Assembly (NCBI RefSeq): GCF_001667185.1
Contig: NZ_LZIC01000097.1
Span: 1 to 64,000 of the forward strand
From: Mycobacterium sp. 852002-50816_SCH5313054-b
GTDB lineage: Bacteria; Actinomycetota; Actinomycetes; Mycobacteriales; Mycobacteriaceae
Direction of reading: 5' to 3'
Length of the DNA stretch: 64,000 nucleotides
In this document: positions 36,647 through 45,473 of the stretch, one piece after another
Position numbering within the stretch: position 1 is the stretch's first letter
How the letters are laid out: every line of letters starts with the position of its first letter
Made by a program: the position numbers and the translations under genes
Notes under the pieces: generated by a model
What the model was told of the DNA's origin: nothing
Seen by the model: only the letters and a program-made list of their open reading frames with translations
Databases searched by the model: none

Positions 36647-38264
36647 GAACGACGGCGCCTCGGTGGACGGTTCGACGGCAGCGCGGCAGGGCGTCGGAGG
36701 GCCCCAGGCGCGGCAAAGCGGGCACCCGGGAGCGCGGATCGCTCGACCAGCGCTGAACGGCGTCGCTGGGCGCGTGGACGTTCAGGGTCCCGGCGTCCCA
36801 CACGGCGTACGAGGCCGGCGCGCCGGGCGCCAGGGTGCCCGTCTGCCCGTCGCGGACGCCGGCCGCCCGCCAGCCGCCGCGGGTGGCGGCGGCGAATGCG
36901 GCCCGCGCCGACACCGCGCTGCCGGGGGTGTGGTGGTTGACCGCCGCGCGCACGCTCGCCCACGGGTCAAGGCCCGTCACCGGGGCGTCGGAACCTAGCG
37001 CGAGGGGCACGCCTTGGGATGCTAACAGCGCAAGCGGGTTGAGCAGCGCGCCTCGTTCGGCGCCCAGTCGCCGCGCGTACATGCCGTCGGCGCCGCCCCA
37101 CAGCGCATCGAAATTGGGCTGCACGCTGGCGATGACGCCCCACGCACCCAGTTTGGCGGCCTGCTCGGCGTCGACCATCTCCACGTGCTCGAGGCGGTGC
37201 CCGCAGCGCGCGACGGCGGCGACCCCGAGGTCGGCAACGACCCGTTCCAATGCGGCGAGGGCCGCCGAGACCGCGGCGTCGCCGATGACGTGGAAACCGG
37301 CCGTCACCGCCGCCTCGGTGCACGCCCGCAGATGGGCTTCGATGGCGTCGGGGTCCAGGTAGCAGGTGCCGACGCGATCCGGCGCGTCGGCGTAGGGCTC
37401 GTGCAGCCAGGCCGTGTGCGATCCGAGCGCCCCGTCGACGAACAGGTCGCCGGCCAACCCGCGCGCCCCCGTCTCGTTCGTCAGCGCCCGCGCCTCGGCG
37501 GCCGTGGTCACCGCCTGGCCCCAGTAGCCGATCACCTCGACGCCGTGGGCGAGTTCACGCAGCCGCAGCCAGTCGTCGAGCCCGCCGATCTCCGGGCCCG
37601 CGCATTCGTGCACCGCGACGATGCCGGCCGCCGCGGCGGCCTGCAGGGCGGCGGCCCGGGCTTCGGCCAGCTGCCCGGGCGTCAGCAGGTCGCGGGCGAC
37701 CGCCCGGACCAGGTGGTGGGCGTCGCCGACCAGCGGCCCCGCGGGGGCGAAGCCGGCCGCCGCGGGCAGGTCCGCGACCAGCCGCCGCAGCCCCGTCGAG
37801 GCCAGCGCGGAGTGGACGTCGACGCGGGCCAGGTAGGCCGGACGGTCCCCGAGGACCGCGTCCAGTTCGGCGGTGGCCGGCGGGGTGTTGTCCGGCCACG
37901 ACGATTCGTCCCAGCCGTGCCCCCACACCGGCTGGCCGGGGTGGGCCGCGGCGTAGTCGGCGACCATCTGGATGCACCGGGCGCGCGACGCGGCGGTCCG
38001 CAGGTCCAGGCCGCTGAGCGTGAGGCCGGTCGCGGTGAGGTGGATGTGGCTGTCCACGAATCCCGGCGCCACGAAGCCGCCGTCCAGGTCCTCGACCTCG
38101 GCGCCGGGAAACTGGCCGCGCCCGACGTCGTCGCTGCCCAGCCAGGCGATCACGCCACCGCGCACCGCCATCGCGGTCGCGTCGGGGTGGGTCGGGCTGT
38201 GCACCCGGCCGTTGACCAGCAGCGTGGTGGACTGCTGAGGAGGCGGACGATCAGCAGATGGCAC
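36639..38264 (-). CDS. Amidohydrolase of the YtcJ/amidohydrolase-3 family
   Basis: The protein has 541 residues. It contains the N-terminal beta strand with LLVNGRV, the metal motif GFVDSHIHL, then [25 protein letters not shown] and LALGSDAPV. These are the ligands of a TIM-barrel metal hydrolase of the YtcJ type, which usually hydrolyses cyclic amides or imides; the substrate is unknown. It sits where M. tuberculosis has Rv2052c. It lies 35 bases after fxsA and overlaps lnt by 8 bases, so it is in the same operon even though no functional link is obvious. Confidence 0.85.
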   Translation of the reverse strand: MPSADRPPPQQSTTLLVNGRVHSPTHPDATAMAVRGGVIAWLGSDDVGRGQFPGAEVEDLDGGFVAPGFVDSHIHLTATGLTLSGLDLRTAASRARCIQMVADYAAAHPGQPVWGHGWDESSWPDNTPPATAELDAVLGDRPAYLARVDVHSALASTGLRRLVADLPAAAGFAPAGPLVGDAHHLVRAVARDLLTPGQLAEARAAALQAAAAAGIVAVHECAGPEIGGLDDWLRLRELAHGVEVIGYWGQAVTTAAEARALTNETGARGLAGDLFVDGALGSHTAWLHEPYADAPDRVGTCYLDPDAIEAHLRACTEAAVTAGFHVIGDAAVSAALAALERVVADLGVAAVARCGHRLEHVEMVDAEQAAKLGAWGVIASVQPNFDALWGGADGMYARRLGAERGALLNPLALLASQGVPLALGSDAPVTGLDPWASVRAAVNHHTPGSAVSARAAFAAATRGGWRAAGVRDGQTGTLAPGAPASYAVWDAGTLNVHAPSDAVQRWSSDPRSRVPALPRLGPSDALPRCRRTVHRGAVVHG

Positions 38265-38299
38265 AGGCCAAAACTACGTGCGGCGACCGCCGTTTGCGG

Positions 38300-38824
38300 T
38301 CAATCCCACCCCGGGTGTCCGGGGAATCCCCCGCGCATCTCGGTCGGCAGGGCGGGCGCCCGGAACTCCCGCACGTCGACGACCTCGCCGTCGATGTAGT
38401 CGGCGGGGCCGTCGCCGGGATAGCCCCGGCGGCCGTCGGTGCCGAACAGCCTCGCGTCGGTGATCAGCGGCATCCGCCGCCGCAACCCGCGCACCCCGAG
38501 CGCGGCCAGGCCGGGGCGCGCGAGCTTGCGGATCGGCGGAACCAGCAGCAACAGCCCCAACGCCGTGGTCACCAGCCCCGGGACCAGGATCAGGACGGCG
38601 GCCAGCGTGACCATCGTCCCGTCGCTCAGCGCGCTGGGGTCCGAGCGCAGCTGCCGGAGCTGGCGGACGAGTTGCGATCCCGCCATCGGCGCCAGCACAC
38701 CCCACGCGAGCAGGGAGGTGGCTAGCAACGCCAGCAGAGTCCAGCCCCATCCGACCGTCGAGACCAGGGCGATGACCACCGCCAGCTCGACGACCGCGTA
38801 AATCAACAACAGCCGGGACAACAT
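38300..38824 (-). CDS. fxsA: FxsA-family membrane protein
   Basis: The protein has 174 residues. Two hydrophobic pairs at the N-terminus (LLLIYAVVELAVVIALVSTVGWGWTL and TMVTLAAVLILVPGLVTTALGLLLLVPP) frame the FxsA-type glycine/proline motifs. The cytoplasmic tail is polar and ends GFPGHPGWD. FxsA proteins are small inner-membrane proteins of uncertain function. It corresponds to Rv2053c. I chose ATG 38824 because the family motif begins right after it. The gene appears leaderless: a SigE/SigH-like -10 ends 8 bases before the start codon. It is the first gene of the operon to ppm1. Confidence 0.88.
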   Translation of the reverse strand: MLSRLLLIYAVVELAVVIALVSTVGWGWTLLALLATSLLAWGVLAPMAGSQLVRQLRQLRSDPSALSDGTMVTLAAVLILVPGLVTTALGLLLLVPPIRKLARPGLAALGVRGLRRRMPLITDARLFGTDGRRGYPGDGPADYIDGEVVDVREFRAPALPTEMRGGFPGHPGWD

Positions 38825-38832
38825 GTCACGGC

Positions 38833-38860
38833 AACGTCTGCGGGCGGTCCCGGAGTTCCC
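38833..38860 (-). promoter_or_regulatory. SigE/SigH-type promoter of fxsA-ppm1 operon, near-leaderless
   Basis: On the minus strand GGGAACT (38854-38860) and CGTT (38833-38836) are separated by 17 bases. The -10 ends 8 bases before the ATG at 38824, so transcription should start at or within 2-3 bases of the start codon. The same hexamers occur before rbpA (33418-33444). Confidence 0.55.
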
Positions 38861-38897
38861 CTGGTGGCGTCCGTCCCGGCTGCAGTTAGATGACGCT

Positions 38898-39605
38898 ATG
38901 ACAACGATTGAGATCGACACCCCCGACGGACCGATCGATGCGCTGCTGGACGTTCCGCAGGGACAAGGCCCGTGGCCGGGCGTCGTGGTGATCCACGACG
39001 CGTTCGGCTACGGCCGGGACAAGCAGGCGACCAACGCGCGCATCGCCCGGGGCGGGTACGTGGCCATCACTCCGAACATGTACGCCCGCGGTGGCCGCAT
39101 CCGCTGCATCACCCGGGTCATGCGGGAGATGCAGGCGCAGCGGGGCCGCGCCCTGGACGACATCCTGGCGGCGCGCGATTACCTCAAGGCGCTGCCCGAG
39201 TGCTCGGGGCAGGTCGGCATCGCGGGCTTCTGCATGGGCGGCCATTTCGCCCTCGTCATGTCGCCCAAGGGTTTTGGTGCCTCGGCGCCGTTCTACGGAA
39301 CTCCCCTGCCGCGCAACCTCGACAAGACCCTGGACGGCGCATGCCCGATCGTCGCGAGCTTCGGCGGCCGCGACCCGCTGGGGCGCGGAGCGCCGGAGAA
39401 ATTCCGAGCGGCGACCGAGGCCAAGCAGATCACCACCGACACCAAGGTCTACCCCGGCGTCGGGCACAGTTTCGCCAATACCCTTCCCGCCCAACCGCTG
39501 CTTCGCATCACGGGTTTCGGCTACGACGAGGCCGCCACCGACGACGCATGGAACCGCGTCTTCGCGTTCTTCGGCGAGCATCTGGCGGCCGGGGCGACGA
39601 CGTAG
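38898..39605 (+). CDS. Dienelactone hydrolase family protein
   Basis: The protein has 235 residues. It has an alpha/beta-hydrolase fold with the nucleophile in GIAGFCMGGH (C112), the acid in FGGRDPLG and the histidine in PGVGHSF, the Cys-Asp-His triad of dienelactone hydrolases. It corresponds to M. tuberculosis Rv2054. Physiological substrate unknown. It is divergent from fxsA with only 73 bases between the starts. I chose ATG 38898 because MTTIEIDTPDGPIDALL is the conserved beginning. Confidence 0.9.
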   Translation: MTTIEIDTPDGPIDALLDVPQGQGPWPGVVVIHDAFGYGRDKQATNARIARGGYVAITPNMYARGGRIRCITRVMREMQAQRGRALDDILAARDYLKALPECSGQVGIAGFCMGGHFALVMSPKGFGASAPFYGTPLPRNLDKTLDGACPIVASFGGRDPLGRGAPEKFRAATEAKQITTDTKVYPGVGHSFANTLPAQPLLRITGFGYDEAATDDAWNRVFAFFGEHLAAGATT

Positions 39606-39623
39606 CGCCTTTAAGGTACGACG

Positions 39624-40241
39624 ATGCGCGGGTTGGCGATTCGGCGACGCGCCCTATGGGTGGGCCTCGGCGCGGCGCTGCTTGTGCTTGCCGTCCTGAT
39701 CGGCCTCGGACGCTTCGCCCTCTGGAACCGAGACGCCCGTGCGCCCACCCAGGGCGCCGCGAGAACGGTTGCGTCCCAGGCTGGTTCGGCTAAGAACTTC
39801 AGCCCGTCCGAGCAACAGATCCTGGGGTTACTGCCGCCGGGCTACACCGCCGCAGCGTGCGCGCGGGCCACCGACCCGTTCCCGACCGCCGTCGCCAGCC
39901 TGGACTGCAGCCAAAGCGCCGACTCGGGCACCCCGACGTACGCGCGGTTCACCCTCTACGACGACCTGGACGCGCTGACCGGCGATTTCCAGACGACCGC
40001 CAGCGGCATGCTGGTCTCAGCGTGCCCGGCCGACAACACCTTCCCGTTGCCCGGCACCTGGAGCTATGGGTCCAACCCCAGCCAGATCGGCGGCAAGGTG
40101 GTCTGCGGCAGCGTCGCGGACCGCGCCAACATCGCCTGGACCCGCGACGCCCAGCTGCTGTTGGCCACCGTCAACGGCGGGCCCAACCTCGACAGCCTGT
40201 ACCAGTGGTGGCAACGCTACGGGATCCTGACCCAGCACTGA
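39624..40241 (+). CDS. Membrane-anchored extracytoplasmic protein, unknown function
   Basis: The protein has 205 residues. After basic MRGLAIRRRALW there is one hydrophobic helix (about 12-32), a linker, and a domain of about 150 residues starting LGLLPPGYTAAACARATDPFP. It has four cysteines that could pair. The LLPPGYTAAAC plus RFTLYDDLDALTGDF pattern is seen in several mycobacterial exported proteins and in the sensor-like outer parts of some membrane kinases, but I cannot name it. It lies 18 bases after the dienelactone hydrolase, probably co-transcribed, and converges with the DJ-1-type gene. Confidence 0.7.
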   Translation: MRGLAIRRRALWVGLGAALLVLAVLIGLGRFALWNRDARAPTQGAARTVASQAGSAKNFSPSEQQILGLLPPGYTAAACARATDPFPTAVASLDCSQSADSGTPTYARFTLYDDLDALTGDFQTTASGMLVSACPADNTFPLPGTWSYGSNPSQIGGKVVCGSVADRANIAWTRDAQLLLATVNGGPNLDSLYQWWQRYGILTQH

Positions 40242-40252
40242 AAAACCGCTGG

Positions 40253-41107
40253 TTACTTCAGCTTTCGCGATACGACGGTCGCGAACGTGTGCGTGTCGCC
40301 TGGCCAGCGCGCCGACACGTAGCTGCCGTCGTCGACGACGAATGCGGGGCGCGAGTCGGCGGCGGTATCACGCACCATCCCCGATGACTTGAGCCACCGG
40401 TGCGGCGAGCCGCGCTCCACGTCGCAGAAATCGGCCGGATCCGCAAGGGCGCGAGTGACTTCCGACTGCACGGACATGTACCCACCGGGCTGGCCGGGCT
40501 CCTCGGTATAGGTCCGGTAGTAGTTGCGATCCCAGAATCGGGTGAGGCGGGTGAGATTCCAGGCGGTGCGCTCCATCGCCCAGGTCAACGCCGTGGTCTT
40601 GCGCCCGTAGAGCACCGAGCGACCGGTGGCGGGATCGACGCTGCGCGCGGCGAGCAGCACGCCGTGACAGATCGCGGCCACGACCAGCCCGCGGGCGAAG
40701 GCGTCCACGACGAGCCGCTGCAGTGTGTCGCTGTCGACGTAGCCCCGCATTCCGCGGGCGCGGTGGCCGCCCGGCAGCAGCAGCGCGTCGATGCCGTCGA
40801 GCCCGGCCCGCGACCAGCTGGCCGGATGCCGGTATTCGGCCGATGCCGCCATGTCCCGGTACGCGCCGCGGCCGTCCTTGTTGGCCCGCAGCGCCAGCCC
40901 GACGAGCGGCACGGCGCCCACCACGGGCAGCCTCGACCAGACGTCCAGGCCGCGACCGGTCACCATGATGTCGTCGGCGACGCCGGGGGTGCCGCTTTCG
41001 GTGGCGAAGACCACCCGATGCCCGTTCCGGGTGAGCACGCGCCAGCTGACGGCGACCTCGGTCGGGTCGAAGTCGCGATCCGGAATCGGGATCAGTACGG
41101 TGCCCAT
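40253..41107 (-). CDS. DJ-1/PfpI superfamily protein
   Basis: The protein has 284 residues. It begins MGTVLIPIPDRDFDPTEVAVSWRVL and has the nucleophile-elbow cysteine in VVAAICHGVLL, with DALLLPGGHRARGM. These are marks of the DJ-1/PfpI glutamine-amidotransferase-like fold, with a longer C-terminal part than the usual 180-200 residues. It may be a glyoxalase III/chaperone-like protein or an amidase. I chose ATG 41107 because the open frame above it overlaps the PPOX gene. It lies 5 bases after that gene, so the two form an operon. Confidence 0.8.
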   Translation of the reverse strand: MGTVLIPIPDRDFDPTEVAVSWRVLTRNGHRVVFATESGTPGVADDIMVTGRGLDVWSRLPVVGAVPLVGLALRANKDGRGAYRDMAASAEYRHPASWSRAGLDGIDALLLPGGHRARGMRGYVDSDTLQRLVVDAFARGLVVAAICHGVLLAARSVDPATGRSVLYGRKTTALTWAMERTAWNLTRLTRFWDRNYYRTYTEEPGQPGGYMSVQSEVTRALADPADFCDVERGSPHRWLKSSGMVRDTAADSRPAFVVDDGSYVSARWPGDTHTFATVVSRKLK

Positions 41108-41112
41108 TTGTT

Positions 41113-41499
41113 CTAGCTTGCGGCCACTTTCAGCTCGAGGCCGACGTTGTTCTGCATGCCCCCGCGCAGCTTGCTGGCGAAGTTGAAGACCTTGCCCACG
41201 ATGCCGTACCGCTTGCCGATCGCGTCGTAGACGGCGGCGGTTTCCGACGTGTCGAGGATGCCCGCGGTGCCCTCGACGGCCTCGCTGGTCGGGCGGCCGC
41301 GCATGGTGCAGGTGGCCAGCGTCACTCGCGGCGTGTTGCGGATCCGCTTGACCTTCCACGATTTTGCTTCGGTGATCACGAGCAGCCGGTCGCCGTCGGC
41401 CGCGGCCCAGATGGGAACCGGCTTCGGCTTTCCGTCTTTGGTGAAGGTGGTCAGCAGGATGTACTGCGACTTGGCGAGGTCGGCGAAGGTGGGTGTCAC
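41113..41499 (-). CDS. PPOX-class F420-dependent oxidoreductase (Rv2061c type)
   Basis: The protein has 128 residues from a GTG start. It has the split beta-barrel FMN/F420-binding fold with YILLTTFTKDGKPKPVPIW, LLVITEAKSWKVKRIRNTPRVTLATC and GRPTSEAVEGTA. Members reduce substrates with deazaflavin F420 in actinobacteria. It is the orthologue position of Rv2061c, which in M. tuberculosis lies next to cobN. Here about 5 kb of other genes separates the two. First gene of an operon with the DJ-1-type protein. Confidence 0.85.
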   Translation of the reverse strand: MTPTFADLAKSQYILLTTFTKDGKPKPVPIWAAADGDRLLVITEAKSWKVKRIRNTPRVTLATCTMRGRPTSEAVEGTAGILDTSETAAVYDAIGKRYGIVGKVFNFASKLRGGMQNNVGLELKVAAS

Positions 41500-41569
41500 G
41501 GTGTCAACCTACCGCTGAGCGGATGCGGCGTTGACATTCGCGTCCATGGGCTGCGATAGTCAGCGGGCG

Positions 41570-41596
41570 TTAAACGTAAACCCAGTTTTCATTTAA
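41570..41596. promoter_or_regulatory. 27-base AT-rich dyad upstream of the DUF1214 operon
   Basis: TTAAACGTAAAC (41570-41581) and GTTTTCATTTAA (41585-41596) are inverted repeats with 10 of 12 positions matched around a 3-base centre. It is the most AT-rich spot in this part of the window, 33 bases before the GTG of the DUF1214 gene. It is probably an operator, possibly of the TetR protein encoded at 43981. Confidence 0.5.
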
Positions 41597-41628
41597 GGGC
41601 TCCGTAGCAACGACCGAAACGGGGATAT

Positions 41629-42852
41629 GTGAGCGACCCGAGGAAGCCGATGGCGTGGTTGCCGTTTTCGATTGCCGAAGCTGCGCTGTCCGGTGACCCC
41701 GGCGACATCGACCTGGCACAGGCGTGGTCACACCTGCTAGAGAGGCTCCGCGAGGCCGCGCGGGTCGTGGAATCCGAGTCGGCGAGTCGAAATCGAATCG
41801 ACCTCGCCGCCGGATTCCGGCATCTGCTGGTACTGCTCACCGCTGGTATCGATGAGGTGCTGCGGTTCGACCGGGATCCGATCCTGGCCGTGCAACGCAC
41901 CAGCACCGACGACGTCGTGACCTGGGGGATGGAGTGTCCGGACTGCATTTACGCGCGTGCGGTGCTGCGCGGCGGCCACAGTTACCGACTGTTCGGCAAT
42001 CGCGGCACCGCCCGCTACGTCGGGCTGCAGACGATGAACGGCATCGCGGCAACGGCGAACGCACTGGTCGACGAACTCGAAATCGATGCCGACGGAAACT
42101 TCGAGGTGGTGCTGTCAGCCACTGAGCAGGCGGGCAATTGGATGCGTATCGACGGCGAGCATCCCACGCTGACGGTGCGGCACTTCTTCTACGACTGGGA
42201 CACCGAGGTGGCGTCGTCGCTGCGCATCGCGCGGCTCGGCCACGCGGCGGAGGCCACCGGCCGGCAGGTCGATACGGACCGGGCGGTGACGAGGCAACTG
42301 GTCGCCCTCGGCGACTTCGTCGAGGAAAACCTGGCGTTCTTCTTGCAGTTCGGTGCGGCGGCCCCGACGAACGGGTTCCTGCCACCCGTCGATCGCACCG
42401 ATATCGGAGCCGCCGCGGAGAACAGGCCGGTGATCGGCCGGTGGGAGCTGAACCCCGGCGAGGCGCTCATCGTCGAAGTGGAACCGCCGGAAGGGATCTA
42501 CTGGAGCTACTCCATCGGCAACCCGTGGTGGGAAACCATCCACTACGGCCGCCACCAATCCAGCCTGAACGCCCATCAGGCGGCGGTGGATTCCGATGGC
42601 CTCGTGCGCGTGGTGTTGTGCGCGGAGGATCCCGGGGTCGCGAATTGGCTCGACACCGCCGGCCACAGCAACGGTCCCATCATCCTGCGCTGTGTGCGCA
42701 CCACAACGGCGCCGACGCCGACGACGCGAGTCGTGCCCGTCGCCGAAGTTGTGGCGCAATTGCCCTCGGACACAACGTTGGTCACCCCCGACGAGCGGAA
42801 ATCCATCCTCGCGGCCCGCCGCCGCGCCGTGCGTGAAAGGTTCGGACGATGA
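41629..42852 (+). CDS. DUF1214-domain protein
   Basis: The protein has 407 residues from a GTG start. The C-terminal 120 residues (EPPEGIYWSYSIGNPWWETIHYGRHQSSLN to GHSNGPIILRC) match the DUF1214 fold, which is common in mycobacteria near lipid and steroid genes. The N-terminal 200 residues include DCIYARAVLRGGHSYRLFGNRGTARYVGLQ, typical of DUF1254/DUF1214 neighbours. No catalytic motif is known. It is coupled to the following sulfotransferase by ATGA. Possible role: binding or processing of a lipid substrate; inference only. Confidence 0.75.
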   Translation: MSDPRKPMAWLPFSIAEAALSGDPGDIDLAQAWSHLLERLREAARVVESESASRNRIDLAAGFRHLLVLLTAGIDEVLRFDRDPILAVQRTSTDDVVTWGMECPDCIYARAVLRGGHSYRLFGNRGTARYVGLQTMNGIAATANALVDELEIDADGNFEVVLSATEQAGNWMRIDGEHPTLTVRHFFYDWDTEVASSLRIARLGHAAEATGRQVDTDRAVTRQLVALGDFVEENLAFFLQFGAAAPTNGFLPPVDRTDIGAAAENRPVIGRWELNPGEALIVEVEPPEGIYWSYSIGNPWWETIHYGRHQSSLNAHQAAVDSDGLVRVVLCAEDPGVANWLDTAGHSNGPIILRCVRTTTAPTPTTRVVPVAEVVAQLPSDTTLVTPDERKSILAARRRAVRERFGR

Positions 42853-43994
42853 CCTTCGACGCTGACGAGCTCGAGGAAGGTGCCTGCGCCGCAACCGGTC
42901 TCGATGACTTCGGTTCGCCCTACTACCGCGAGGGCCTCGAACGCATCGTCGAAGCCCTGAACACCGAGGCCGACCTCAACGACACGGGCCGGGTCATCCA
43001 GCACGCCACCGTCAGCAACGCCCTGATCCAGCGCCTCAAGGTCGAAGAGGCCTACGCTCGGCACCCCGAGATCGACGACCAAGTGGTCGGCGGACCCGTC
43101 TTCGTCATCGGGTTACCCCGGACCGGGACCACCGCGCTCAGCCAACTGGTGGCGGCCGACCCCCAGTTCCGGTCGTTGCGCATGTGGGAGTCCCAGGCAC
43201 CGACCCCGCCGCCGGAGTCGGCCACCGAGCACAGCGACCCGCGAATCGCGCAGGCCGAGGCCGGCCTGAAGATGCTCGACGACATGTTTCCACTGATGAA
43301 AACGCTGTACAACTCCGAGCCCACGGCACCGACCGAATGCCAGGACTTGATGGGAATGAGCTTTCGCACCTTCCACTTCGACGGCGCCGTCCGCGCTCCC
43401 CGGTATCTGGCGTGGCTGATGGATTGCGACATGCGCGGGACGTACACGTTTCACCGGCGGGTGCTCAAGCTCTTGCAATGGCACTGCCCACCGGTTCTGT
43501 GGCACCTCAAGACGCCCGTGCACATGTTCGCCCTCGACGCGCTCGTCGAGGCCTACCCGAACGCCAAATTCTTGTGGAGCCACCGCGATCCAGCCATGGT
43601 GATGGGCTCGGTGTGCAGCCTCATCCAGTACGTGCGCAGTTGGAGCAGCGACCGTAACGACGCCAGGGAGCTTGGCGCCGAGCAACTCGACAGCTGGGTC
43701 GAAGGTGTGCGGCGGGCAATGGATTTCCGTCACCGCATGGGCGATGACCGATTCGCCGACGTCTCCTTCGCCGACTTGCAGACTGATCCGGTACGCACCC
43801 TGCAAACCAGTTACGAGTCTTTGGGTTTGACCTTCACCGACGCCACGTTGGATGCGGTCAGACGATGGGCGCAAGGACACCGACCGGGCTCGCGCGGCAC
43901 CCACGACTATGAGCTGGCCGACTACGGCCTGACCCCCGAGGGTGTTCGTGAGCGGTTTGCGGACTACCTCGCCGCCTACGATGCGACGGCCTGA
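42849..43994 (+). CDS. Sulfotransferase family protein
   Basis: The protein has 381 residues. The PAPS 5'-phosphate loop is VFVIGLPRTGTTALSQLV and the 3'-phosphate/loop region KFLWSHRDPAMVMGSV. It belongs to the Sulfotransfer_3-like group widespread in mycobacteria (Stf proteins), which transfer sulfate from PAPS to lipids, sterols or carbohydrates. The acceptor is unknown. It overlaps the DUF1214 gene by ATGA and is followed by a TetR gene that overlaps its end by 14 bases. Confidence 0.85.
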   Translation: MTFDADELEEGACAATGLDDFGSPYYREGLERIVEALNTEADLNDTGRVIQHATVSNALIQRLKVEEAYARHPEIDDQVVGGPVFVIGLPRTGTTALSQLVAADPQFRSLRMWESQAPTPPPESATEHSDPRIAQAEAGLKMLDDMFPLMKTLYNSEPTAPTECQDLMGMSFRTFHFDGAVRAPRYLAWLMDCDMRGTYTFHRRVLKLLQWHCPPVLWHLKTPVHMFALDALVEAYPNAKFLWSHRDPAMVMGSVCSLIQYVRSWSSDRNDARELGAEQLDSWVEGVRRAMDFRHRMGDDRFADVSFADLQTDPVRTLQTSYESLGLTFTDATLDAVRRWAQGHRPGSRGTHDYELADYGLTPEGVRERFADYLAAYDATA

Positions 43995-44637
43995 CCCCGT
44001 GAGCACCCCTCGCACGCGCCGACGCGACAAACTTCCTCCAGACCCGACGGTGCGCCGCGAGATTCTGGCCGCCGCGTCGACGGCGGTGCGGGAGCAGGGA
44101 GTCCGCGGCCTCAGCATCGCCGCGGTTCTCGAACGCGCGTCTTTGGGCACCCGCGCGTTCTATCGGCATTTCGAGTCCAAGGACGCACTCGTGGCCGCGC
44201 TCTTTCTCGAAATGGCGCGGGTCGAGGAACGGCGACTGCGCCGGCGAATGGCTGCCGCCACCACGGAGATCGGCGCGGTGGCGGCGTGGATCGACGGACG
44301 ACTCGACCTGGCGTTCGACGACCACATCAAATCCGACTTGCGCCGGGTGTCGATGGAGGCCCAATCCCAGATGTTCGCCTCCCCCGAACTCGTTCAGCCG
44401 GCCTACGAGCAGTTGCTCAAGCCGCTGGGCGAAGCGCTTGAACGCGGCCTGCAGCGCGCGGTATTCCGTCACATCGATCCGGTGACCGACGCGCAGGCCA
44501 TCCACGCCGTGGTGTGGGCGGCCATCGAACGGCAATGGGCGACCGGCGATTGTGACCGCGACAGCGTCCGCCAACGCGCGCTCCGTTTCTGCTTGGGCGG
44601 CCTGGGCGTGACGGCAAAAGCGATCGCCCAGGTTTAG
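43981..44637 (+). CDS. TetR-family transcriptional regulator
   Basis: The protein has about 218 residues from ATG 43981, overlapping the sulfotransferase by 14 bases; GTG 43999 is the non-overlapping alternative. The helix-turn-helix is ILAAASTAVREQGVRGLSIAAVLERASLGTRAFYRHFESKDAL. The C-terminal domain is helical and not classified further. It lies inside the operon rather than divergent, so it may regulate it through the dyad at 41570-41596. Confidence 0.85.
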   Translation: MRRPDPVSTPRTRRRDKLPPDPTVRREILAAASTAVREQGVRGLSIAAVLERASLGTRAFYRHFESKDALVAALFLEMARVEERRLRRRMAAATTEIGAVAAWIDGRLDLAFDDHIKSDLRRVSMEAQSQMFASPELVQPAYEQLLKPLGEALERGLQRAVFRHIDPVTDAQAIHAVVWAAIERQWATGDCDRDSVRQRALRFCLGGLGVTAKAIAQV

Positions 44638-44669
44638 CCAACCGCACCACAAACCGGAGGGAGACACGA

Positions 44670-45473
44670 ATGGACCTGGGCTTCGCGGGATCGACCGCCG
44701 TGGTCACGGGCGGCAGCAAGGGTATGGGGCTGGCTATCGCCGAAACCCTTGCGGCCGAGGGAGCCAGCGTGGCGGTGATGGCCCGAGGCCAAGGAGCGCT
44801 GGATGCCGCTGTCACCTCACTGCGCGAGGCGGGGGCCCCGGATGCTGTGGGCATCAGCGTGGACATGGCCGATGCCGCGTCCATCGCGGATGGCTTCGCC
44901 GCGATCGCCGAGCGTTGGGGCGGACTCAATAGTCTCGTCCACACGATAGGACCGGGTGACGGGTATTTCGAGCAGCTGGACGACGCGCAATGGAGCGACG
45001 CCTTTGCGCTCGGCACGATGTCCGCCGTGCGATCGATCCGCTCCGCCCTGCCGTTGCTGCGTTCGGCGGATTGGGCGCGCATCGTGACGCTGTCGGCGCA
45101 CTCGATCCAGCGGCAGAACCCGCGCATCGTCGCGTACACGGCCTCGAAGGCGGCCTTGGCCAGCATCACCAAGAACTTGTCCAAAAGCCTTGCCAAAGAC
45201 GGCATCCTGGTCAATTGCGTGTGTCCCGGGACCATCGTCACTGCCAGCTTCACCGAGGTACTCAAAGACATCCTCGCCGCCGACGGCCTCGACGCCACCA
45301 ACCCGGTGGACGTCATGACCTGGATCGACAACAACTTTCACCAGCCCTGCGACCTGGGTCGCGCCGGACTTCCCCAAGAGGTCGCGTCGATTACCGCCTA
45401 TCTGGCGTCGCGGCGGAACGGTTACGTCACGGGCGCCACCGTCAACGTCGACGGCGGGTCGGACTTCATCTGA
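44670..45473 (+). CDS. SDR family oxidoreductase
   Basis: The protein has 267 residues. It contains TGGSKGMGLAIAETLAAEGA, then HTIGPGDG in place of the usual NNAG, SAHSIQRQNPRIVAYTASKAALA and GATVNVDGGSDF. The missing NNAG is a deviation but the catalytic Ser, Tyr and Lys are present. GGAGGG precedes the ATG. Its end overlaps the convergent TetR gene by 8 bases. It probably belongs to the transcription unit that starts at 41629. Confidence 0.85.
   Translation: MDLGFAGSTAVVTGGSKGMGLAIAETLAAEGASVAVMARGQGALDAAVTSLREAGAPDAVGISVDMADAASIADGFAAIAERWGGLNSLVHTIGPGDGYFEQLDDAQWSDAFALGTMSAVRSIRSALPLLRSADWARIVTLSAHSIQRQNPRIVAYTASKAALASITKNLSKSLAKDGILVNCVCPGTIVTASFTEVLKDILAADGLDATNPVDVMTWIDNNFHQPCDLGRAGLPQEVASITAYLASRRNGYVTGATVNVDGGSDFI

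Noticed and set aside
34679-36940. 753-residue plus-strand frame opposite lnt
   Set aside because: It is antisense to a gene with intact catalytic residues and transmembrane pattern; the frame is a shadow.
41108-41359. N-terminal extension of the DJ-1/PfpI gene to 41359
   Set aside because: It would overlap most of the PPOX/F420 gene, and the family sequence begins at MGTVLIPIPD (41107).
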